In this document: positions 1-4,250 of the stretch, piece by piece
How the letters are laid out: each line of letters starts with the position of its first letter
Numbering within the stretch: the first letter of the stretch is position 1
From: Rhodoferax sp.
GTDB taxonomy: Bacteria > Pseudomonadota > Gammaproteobacteria > Burkholderiales > Burkholderiaceae_C
Direction: 5' to 3'
DNA: 10,137 bases
Assembly (NCBI GenBank): GCA_026785765.1
Contig: JAJAZK010000134.1
Span: forward strand, 1 to 10,137
Made by a program: the position numbers and the translations under genes
The notes under the pieces: generated by a model
Databases searched by the model: none
What the model was told of the DNA's origin: nothing
Seen by the model: only the letters and a program-made list of their open reading frames with translations

Positions 1-582
1 CGTCTGGGTGGCAGCCCCAGCACGCCTCAGGACTTGCCGATCTATGCCTGCATGAACGGCCTGCTACTGCCGGGGCGCCAGGTGTTCCTGGTCGACACCC
101 ATGTCAACTATGACCCCAGTGCCGAGGAACTGACCGAGATTACGGTGATGGCGGCCGAGGAGATGATGCGCTTTGGCATCCATCCGAAGGCGGCATTGTT
201 GTCGCACTCGAATTTTGGCAGCAGCAACCTTCCCAGCGCCATGAAAATGCGCCGCGCGCTGGAACTGCTGCGCACCGAGGCGCCGTGGCTGGAAGTCGAC
301 GGCGAAATGCATGGCGACATCGCACTCGACGGTGCGGCACGCGCCAGGCAAATGCCAAACAGCTCGCTGATCGGAGATGCGAACCTGTTGGTTCTGCCCA
401 ACATAGATGCCGCGAACATTGCATACAACCTGCTGAAGACAGCCGCGGGCGGCAATATCGCGATCGGTCCGGTGCTGCTCGGTGCCGCCCGGCCGGTCCA
501 TATCCTGACCGCGAGCACCACGGTCAGACGCATCGTAAATATGACAGCGTTGACCGTCGCCGACGCAAATGCAGTGCGATAA
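1..582 (+). CDS. maeB: NADP-dependent malic enzyme, C-terminal part (5' truncated by window)
   Basis: The last 193 codons of an open frame that runs in from the left edge and stops with TAA at 580-582. The residues match the phosphate acetyl/butyryl-transferase-like domain found at the C-terminus of long (about 750 aa) proteobacterial malic enzymes. Visible signatures are LLSHSNFGSS, VDGEMHGDIALDG, LVLPNIDAANIAYNLLK and GPVLLGAARPVHIL, with the typical ending STTVRRIVNMTAL. The N-terminal half of the family oxidatively decarboxylates malate to pyruvate with NADP+. The C-terminal domain is thought to bind acetyl-CoA or related effectors and to regulate the enzyme rather than act as a transacetylase. 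Because the malic domain lies outside the window, a free phosphotransacetylase cannot be strictly excluded, but the C-terminal ending favours MaeB. The cytoplasmic product is unrelated in function to the ribonuclease gene that follows 150 bases downstream. Confidence 0.88.
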   Translation, partial: RLGGSPSTPQDLPIYACMNGLLLPGRQVFLVDTHVNYDPSAEELTEITVMAAEEMMRFGIHPKAALLSHSNFGSSNLPSAMKMRRALELLRTEAPWLEVDGEMHGDIALDGAARARQMPNSSLIGDANLLVLPNIDAANIAYNLLKTAAGGNIAIGPVLLGAARPVHILTASTTVRRIVNMTALTVADANAVR

Positions 583-654
583 GCCCCTTAAAGAAAGCAT
601 GCGCTAACTTATATGGTGGCATCGCGATCAGTGCATGCCCAAATATTGTGCAGG

Positions 655-673
655 CCCTTGCGTTTCGCAGGGG
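655..673 (+). terminator. Stem-loop after maeB, possible transcription end
   Basis: CCCTTGCG (655-662), loop TTT, CGCAGGGG (666-673): an 8-bp stem with one T·G position. That position is a G·U wobble in plus-strand RNA but an A·C mismatch in minus-strand RNA, so the hairpin suits a plus-strand transcript. The bases after it (AATAAGCGA) are not a T-run, so it is not a canonical intrinsic terminator. It may protect the maeB 3' end or act in the leader of the ribonuclease mRNA. Confidence 0.35.
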
Positions 674-701
674 AATAAGCGACACTACGGTTCTGAGATT
701 G

Positions 702-713
702 CGGGTTAACCCG
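702..713. promoter_or_regulatory. 12-bp perfect palindrome upstream of the ribonuclease gene
   Basis: CGGGTTAACCCG is a perfect 12-bp palindrome ending 19 bases before the ribonuclease ATG at 733. It sits just upstream of the GGAAAAG ribosome binding site (720-726). The position suits a dimeric repressor operator or a small structure in the 5' leader. No good -35/-10 pair can be placed confidently around it, so the regulatory role is inference. Confidence 0.25.
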
Positions 714-732
714 GGGTTTGGAAAAGTTTTTC

Positions 733-1125
733 ATGGTTCGCGCTGCTAGCATTAAGTTGGTACTTACTGGCTTTTTGCTTTTAGTGAGCGCCTTGGCGGT
801 GCCGACTCAAGCCAAGGCGCCTCCTGTTGTAGACAACTTCACAACCGTTTCGATTGCGCAATTGCCACTCCAGGGAGCTCAAACCCATGCATTGATCATG
901 CGTGGAGGGCCCTTTCCGTACGACAAGGATGGTGTGGTCTTCGGCAATCGGGAACGCTTGCTTCCGGCCAAAAATCGCGGTTTCTATCGCGAATACACCG
1001 TCAAGACGCCAGGGATTAGCCATCGGGGGATTCGACGCATCGTGTGTGGGGGCGATTCCCGCACGCCGGATGCTTGTTATTACACGGCCGATCACTATGC
1101 GAGTTTTCGCAGGATCGTGCCTTAG
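733..1125 (+). CDS. Secreted guanyl-specific ribonuclease (RNase Sa/N1/T1 family)
   Basis: A 130-residue protein. The ATG at 733 is preferred because GGAAAAG lies at 720-726; an in-frame TTG at 718 would only add five residues. Residues 1-27 form a signal peptide (basic start, hydrophobic TGFLLLVSALAV, then PTQA-KA), so the enzyme is exported. The rest aligns over its full length with Streptomyces RNase Sa: GPFPYDKDGVVFGNRE, then YREYTVKTPG, HRGIRRIVCGG and YYTADHYASF. By family analogy Glu87 is the general base, Arg98 and Arg102 bind phosphate, and His121 is the general acid, so all catalytic residues are present. Such enzymes cleave single-stranded RNA after guanosine through a 2',3'-cyclic phosphate. 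Cys105 and Cys115 could form a disulfide after export. The barstar-like gene begins 32 bases downstream, which is the expected partner. Codon use in the signal-peptide part (TTA, TTT) is more AT-rich than in neighbouring genes. Confidence 0.92.
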   Translation: MVRAASIKLVLTGFLLLVSALAVPTQAKAPPVVDNFTTVSIAQLPLQGAQTHALIMRGGPFPYDKDGVVFGNRERLLPAKNRGFYREYTVKTPGISHRGIRRIVCGGDSRTPDACYYTADHYASFRRIVP

Positions 1126-1157
1126 GTCAGTTTTAGTTCTATGAAAGTGAAACGGGG

Positions 1158-1583
1158 ATGGATATGCCACTTCGTCAAGAAACCGAAACACCGTTGCGCG
1201 GTGTAAGGACCAATATCGTTCAGTCGATCAGGGCGTTTCGCGTCCAGGATTTGCAGGACGCAGCGCAACACCTGGGACAACACTTCCTGTACGCCAACCT
1301 TGCAAACGCGCAGTCCAAGCAGGACGTGTTGGACATGATCGGGCAGCAGTTCACCTTGCCCGCGCATGTGGGCAAGAATTTCGACGCGTTGTACGACAGC
1401 ATGACCGACCCGGTACACAAGTCCGGGCCGCAACCGGGCTTCATTGCCGTGTTGGAGCATGTTCCGGCGAACGCCAAATTCGATAAGGAGGCACGCGAGC
1501 AACTGCTCGATATCTTCCGAGACGCCGCCGACTACTGGAGCGACCGGAAGATACCATTCCGATGTTTCTATTCTTTTCTGTAG
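1158..1583 (+). CDS. Barstar-family ribonuclease inhibitor
   Basis: A 141-residue cytoplasmic protein without a signal peptide. The barstar signature lies at residues 72-84 (GKNFDALYDSMTD) and matches barstar GENLDALWDCLTG. Asp76 and Asp80 correspond to barstar Asp35 and Asp39, which plug the ribonuclease active site; Tyr79 replaces Trp38. The C-terminal region (FDKEAREQLLDIFRDAADYW, then PFRCFYSFL) matches the last helix and strand of the fold. Classical barstar is 90 residues. The roughly 45-residue N-terminal addition here resembles longer proteobacterial barstar-like proteins. ATG 1158 is the first in-frame start; the ATG at 1164 has GGGG at 1154-1157 at better spacing and may be the real start. 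The gene directly follows the secreted ribonuclease, so it most likely protects the cell from that enzyme before export. That specific pairing is inferred from adjacency and family. Confidence 0.9.
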   Translation: MDMPLRQETETPLRGVRTNIVQSIRAFRVQDLQDAAQHLGQHFLYANLANAQSKQDVLDMIGQQFTLPAHVGKNFDALYDSMTDPVHKSGPQPGFIAVLEHVPANAKFDKEAREQLLDIFRDAADYWSDRKIPFRCFYSFL

Positions 1584-1783
1584 CCCGTTCTGCAAACACC
1601 AGCCAAGCAGAACGGGCGAATGAGGCTAAGAGCGAAACCCAGGGCGCCATCGCTGCGACCGAGATTGCGACCAATGTTGAGTCCGGGGAAAAAATGCCCA
1701 CCGACAAACTGTTGGATGTGTCACCACTGGCACTGCGCATGAGCAGTCCGTTCAATGCCGGTTACTGGTTGGCCGCGGCCTAG
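1562..1783 (+). CDS. Doubtful small ORF after barstar (73 aa, or 29 aa from 1694)
   Basis: An open frame overlapping the last 22 bases of the barstar gene in another frame and ending in TAG at 1781-1783. I do not recognise the product. The first 43 residues are Ala/Glu/Thr-rich and the end reads SSPFNAGYWLAAA. A shorter version starting at ATG 1694 would encode 29 residues and has GGGGAA (1685-1690) at usable Shine-Dalgarno spacing. The long version reads through the 11-bp inverted repeat at 1583-1617, which argues against it. It may be a small accessory protein of the ribonuclease/barstar unit, a decayed gene end, or chance. Confidence 0.2.
   Translation: MFLFFSVARSANTSQAERANEAKSETQGAIAATEIATNVESGEKMPTDKLLDVSPLALRMSSPFNAGYWLAAA
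1583..1617. repeat. 11-bp perfect inverted repeat at the end of the barstar gene
   Basis: GCCCGTTCTGC (1583-1593) and GCAGAACGGGC (1607-1617) are perfect complements separated by 13 bases. The left arm begins at the last base of the barstar stop codon. The RNA hairpin would be stable and is well placed to end or protect the ribonuclease/barstar mRNA. No T-run follows on the plus strand (GAATGAGG), and the minus strand is followed by an A-rich stretch, so it is not a standard intrinsic terminator. Confidence 0.6.
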
Positions 1784-1789
1784 TAATTT
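1762..1789 (+). promoter_or_regulatory. Weak candidate promoter for the structured RNA
   Basis: TTACTG (1762-1767) and TAATTT (1784-1789) are separated by 16 bases and loosely resemble sigma-70 -35/-10 boxes. Transcription would begin near 1795, slightly inside the left arm of the structured element, which fits imperfectly. The structured region might instead be transcribed from the ribonuclease/barstar promoter. Confidence 0.2.
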
Positions 1790-2044
1790 GTCGGGCTTTG
1801 GGTTGGGTCCGCGTTGAGTCTCCAAGGGGGTGCGGGCAAGGCGCATGGCACAGCCGGATTTCACATCTGGCTAACGTTTGCAACGCCACCTGCGCTCGCT
1901 TGCAGACCCAACCCGAAAGGCCGGGAAGATTCGCGCCGAAGTCGGTTGTTGTTGGCTCATGGTGTGGACTCGCCACACGGCCTCACCGCCGCCTAGCCTG
2001 TCACCGCGACTCGTCCCGGAGTGGACCTAACCCAAAGCCCGACA
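1789..2044. repeat. 256-bp element bounded by 22-bp inverted arms
   Basis: Arm 1789-1810 begins TGTCGGGCTTTGGGTT and arm 2023-2044 is its reverse complement with one difference in 22. A third related segment in the same orientation as the right arm lies inside at 1902-1924 and is complementary to 1796-1812 with one bulge and one mismatch. The TG...CA ends and the length would suit a miniature inverted-repeat transposable element. No matching target duplication is visible in the flanks (left ...AGTAATT, right GCCTCCC...). The G·U pattern favours an RNA explanation over a DNA element. Confidence 0.5.
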
Positions 2045-2079
2045 GCCTCCCAGTCTGCCGGTCACGATTTCGATAAATG

Positions 2080-2104
2080 GCCCGTCCAGGCGACGGGCTT
2101 TTTT
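2080..2104 (+). terminator. Intrinsic (Rho-independent) terminator on the plus strand
   Basis: GCCCGTC (2080-2086), loop CAGGC (2087-2091), GACGGGC (2092-2098) and then six T (2099-2104) form a textbook intrinsic terminator for plus-strand transcription. The last T is the complement of the final base of the convergent rsmA stop codon. Read on the minus strand the hairpin is followed by CATTTATCG, a much poorer U-tract, so it would serve rsmA only weakly. Its presence requires a plus-strand transcript upstream, either the structured RNA or the barstar operon. Confidence 0.85.
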
Positions 2105-2877
2105 CATGGCAGGCTTTGCGCGAGTTGCTCGTACTCGCAAACCGGCACTTCCTCGGCGCGGCGCTGCACATCAAACTCGCCGCCAAACTGTTGTTCCTGC
2201 AGCCACCGACCCAGCGTATGGCGCAGCAATTTGCGCCGCTGGCTGAACGCGACGCGGACCAGTTCACCCAGGCGCTGCGGGTCAAGCTGCGCCGGCTGGG
2301 CGCGCGGCAGCATGCGTACCACCGCACTGTCCACGCGGGGTGGCGGATCAAAGCTCTGCGGCGGCACATGCAAGATGTTCTCCATCTGGTAGCGCCACTG
2401 CAGCATCACGCTGAGGCGCCCGTACCGGGCCGTGGCAGGTTCTGCCACCATGCGTTCAACCACCTCTTTTTGCAGCATGAAGTGCTGGTCTTCGATGCGC
2501 AACGCGAAACCGAGCAGGTGGAAAAGAATCGGTGTCGAGATGTTGTAGGGCAGGTTACCGACCACGCGTTGCCGCGCCTGGTCCAGCATGGTGGGGGGGC
2601 GCGGCAACAGCGCAAAGTCCACCTTCAGCACATCGGCCTCGATCACCGTCAGGTCGGGGTGTAAACGCAACCGTGCAGCGAGATCATGGTCGAGCTCGAC
2701 CACCAGCAAATGCCCGATGTGTTGTGCCAAAGGCCGGGTCAACGCCGCCAGACCAGGACCAATTTCAACCATCCACTGGCCCGGTTGCGGTCCAATCGCC
2801 GCCACAATGGCATCGATGATTCCGCCATCGGTCAGAAAATGCTGGCCGAAGCGCTTGCGGGGTTGGTGCGCACGCAC
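2104..2877 (-). CDS. rsmA: 16S rRNA (adenine1518-N6/adenine1519-N6)-dimethyltransferase RsmA (KsgA)
   Basis: A 257-residue enzyme that dimethylates two adjacent adenosines in the 3'-terminal hairpin of 16S rRNA late in 30S assembly, using S-adenosylmethionine. Seen in order: the family N-terminus RKRFGQHFL (residues 8-15), SAM-binding motif EIGPG (38-42), acidic residue ELD (61-63), catalytic-loop motif NLPYN (108-112) and FDPPPRVDSAVVR (176-188). Length is normal for the family. The GTG at 2877 is chosen as start because it lies 13 bases after the surA stop and gives a standard N-terminus. The frame is open further upstream (a TTG at 2898 and an ATG at 2979), but those starts would overlap surA and add residues not typical of the family. 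It is the third gene of the lptD-surA-rsmA unit. pdxA, which sits between surA and rsmA in enterobacteria, is absent here. Confidence 0.95.
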   Translation of the reverse strand: MRAHQPRKRFGQHFLTDGGIIDAIVAAIGPQPGQWMVEIGPGLAALTRPLAQHIGHLLVVELDHDLAARLRLHPDLTVIEADVLKVDFALLPRPPTMLDQARQRVVGNLPYNISTPILFHLLGFALRIEDQHFMLQKEVVERMVAEPATARYGRLSVMLQWRYQMENILHVPPQSFDPPPRVDSAVVRMLPRAQPAQLDPQRLGELVRVAFSQRRKLLRHTLGRWLQEQQFGGEFDVQRRAEEVPVCEYEQLAQSLP

Positions 2878-2890
2878 CCGTATCCCGGGG

Positions 2891-4243
2891 TCAGCCAAGC
2901 GGCTGACGCATTTCCACGTAGGCGCGCGAACGCAGTTCCTGGGTCCAGGACTGGAACGCATCCTCCTGTTTCTTCTCACGCAAAATTGCCCGTACGCTGT
3001 CGCGCATTTCGCGCTGGCTCAGGCTCACTGTGCGGCGCTCCGTGACGGTGATCAAGTGCACGCCAAAACGCGACACCAGTGGCTCGCTGATTTGTCCTGG
3101 CGCCAGTGCACCCATCACTTCCTCAAACTCCGGCACGAACATGCCGGGGGCAGCCCAACCCAGATCCCCACCTTGGGCCGCGCTGCCGTCCTGGGAATTT
3201 TCCCGGGCCAGGGTTGCGAAATCCGCCTGTCCCGCCTCGAGGCGTTTTTTTATCGCCGACAGTCTCTCGCGCGCGGCGGCCTCGGACACCTGTGCGGACA
3301 AGCGCAACAGAATGTGGCTCGCCCGCGTCTGCTCGGCACTCGATGGCGGCATGCCGACGGTACGCTTCTCCAGCACCTTGAGTACGTGAATGCCTGCGCC
3401 CGAGCGCACGCTGGTCAAGGCACCAACGGCCAGATCACGGGCGGCATTTACAAACAACGTCGGGTAACGATCCGCCGGGCGCAGGCCGAACCGACCGCCA
3501 GCCGCGGCGTCCGAAGCATCGGAGTTATCGCGCGCCAGTGTGCCGAAATCATCCCCGGCACGCGCGCGGTCCAGCAGCCGTTGCGCCTTCGCTTGCGCTG
3601 CTGCAAGTTGCGTCGCATTTGGATCGTCAGGCAAGCCGACCAGGATGTGGGCAATGTTGAACTCCATCGAAGAGACGTCCTGCGAGGCCTGCTTCTCCCG
3701 CAGATACTGGTCAATCTCAAGTTCCGATACCTTGACCTTTTGCAACACTTCGCGTTCACGCACGCGCACGATGGTCAATTGGTCACGTAACTGGGACCGG
3801 AACTGCTTGCGATCAAAGCCGTCAGCCGCCAGCCGGCGATACATCTCCACCGTGTCGATCTGGTTTTGCCGCGCTACATTCTGTTCTGCCTCGTCGACTG
3901 CAGCTTCATCCACACGAATACCGGCTTCGCGCGCGAAATGCAATTGCGTCCGGTCATTGATGAGCCGCTCCAGCACCTGCGTTGCCAGCTCGCGCACATC
4001 GGGCGCTCGCTGTTGCGCCAACGCCATTTGCCGCAGAACCCGGTCCACCTCCGCGCGCAGCTGCTGATTGGTGATCGGCTCGGAGTTGACGATCGCCACG
4101 ATGTAATCGGCCGCCCTTTGACCGGCCGCCGCAGCCACGGCCCCCGGCGCCGCTGCGCCTGGCAGAGGCTGATTCTGCGCCTGCGCCGCCAAGGCAGCCG
4201 ACAACAGGCTGCCGAGCAGCAGGCTCACTATTCGTTGGGTCAT
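2891..4243 (-). CDS. surA: Periplasmic chaperone and peptidyl-prolyl isomerase SurA
   Basis: A 450-residue periplasmic protein. Residues 1-22 are a signal peptide (TQRIVSLLLGSLLSAALAAQA). An Ala/Gly/Pro-rich linker (23-42) leads into the N-terminal chaperone domain, starting near ADYIVAIVNSEPITNQQL (45-62). The first parvulin domain covers about 194-292 (FNIAHILVGLP, then GGRFGLRPADRYP). The second covers about 305-403 (RASHILLRLSA, then GGDLGWAAPGMFVPEFE, then VSRFGVHLITV), and a C-terminal chaperone helix follows. SurA escorts unfolded outer-membrane proteins, LptD among them, to the BAM complex. In E. coli the second parvulin domain carries most isomerase activity. The ATG at 4243 lies 7 bases after the lptD stop and produces the signal peptide directly, so the longer open frame reaching into lptD is rejected. 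Slightly longer than E. coli SurA (about 430 aa), mainly in the linker. Confidence 0.96.
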   Translation of the reverse strand: MTQRIVSLLLGSLLSAALAAQAQNQPLPGAAAPGAVAAAAGQRAADYIVAIVNSEPITNQQLRAEVDRVLRQMALAQQRAPDVRELATQVLERLINDRTQLHFAREAGIRVDEAAVDEAEQNVARQNQIDTVEMYRRLAADGFDRKQFRSQLRDQLTIVRVREREVLQKVKVSELEIDQYLREKQASQDVSSMEFNIAHILVGLPDDPNATQLAAAQAKAQRLLDRARAGDDFGTLARDNSDASDAAAGGRFGLRPADRYPTLFVNAARDLAVGALTSVRSGAGIHVLKVLEKRTVGMPPSSAEQTRASHILLRLSAQVSEAAARERLSAIKKRLEAGQADFATLARENSQDGSAAQGGDLGWAAPGMFVPEFEEVMGALAPGQISEPLVSRFGVHLITVTERRTVSLSQREMRDSVRAILREKKQEDAFQSWTQELRSRAYVEMRQPLG

Positions 4244-4250
4244 GGTGCAA

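Larger units (their letters stand above)
1789..2104 (+). ncRNA. Candidate structured non-coding RNA, family not recognised
   Basis: The region has no convincing coding sequence but dense secondary structure. Outer arms 1789-1810 and 2023-2044 are complementary over 22 positions; 21 are Watson-Crick and the other is G1805·U2028. Inside, GAGTC 1816-1820 pairs with GACTC 2008-2012, extended by a T1815·G2013 wobble. Local hairpins are AGCCGGAT/ATCTGGCT (1852-1872, with a G1856·U1868 wobble), CGTT/AACG (1875-1885), CTGC/GCAG (1890-1905) and GTGTGG/CCACAC (1962-1978). All three non-Watson-Crick pairs in these helices are G·U in the plus-strand RNA and would be A·C mismatches in the minus-strand RNA, so the plus strand is the sense strand. 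A strong intrinsic terminator follows at 2080-2104. I saw no motif of RNase P RNA, tmRNA, 6S RNA or SRP RNA. It could be a new small RNA, a cis-regulatory 3' element of the barstar mRNA, or a MITE-like element. The 5' end is uncertain. Confidence 0.5.

Noticed and set aside
1752..1976. 74-codon minus-strand frame across the left arm of the structured region
   Set aside because: No ribosome binding site and no recognised product. It is on the strand opposite to that supported by the wobble pairs and terminator.
1798..2076. 92-codon plus-strand frame inside the structured region
   Set aside because: Starts with a non-ATG codon inside the left arm, has no ribosome binding site, has an unusual composition (Arg/Cys/Pro) and runs across the inverted arms; RNA structure explains the region better.
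1789..2104. RNase P RNA, tmRNA, 6S RNA or SRP RNA
   Set aside because: The conserved motifs I know were not found: no GAAAGUCC/ACAGAA-type segments for RNase P, no tRNA-like T-arm or tag sequence for tmRNA, no GGAAGCAGCC-like SRP core, and a multi-hairpin fold unlike 6S. Judged by eye only.
2878..2979. Longer N-terminus of RsmA (291 residues)
   Set aside because: The extension overlaps the end of surA and does not resemble the family. GTG 2877 gives the normal length and spacing.
2588..3790. 400-codon plus-strand open frame
   Set aside because: It lies antisense to rsmA and surA, which are clearly real. The frame stays open because of their GC-rich codon bias, and the translation is rich in Arg/Pro/His with no recognisable domain.
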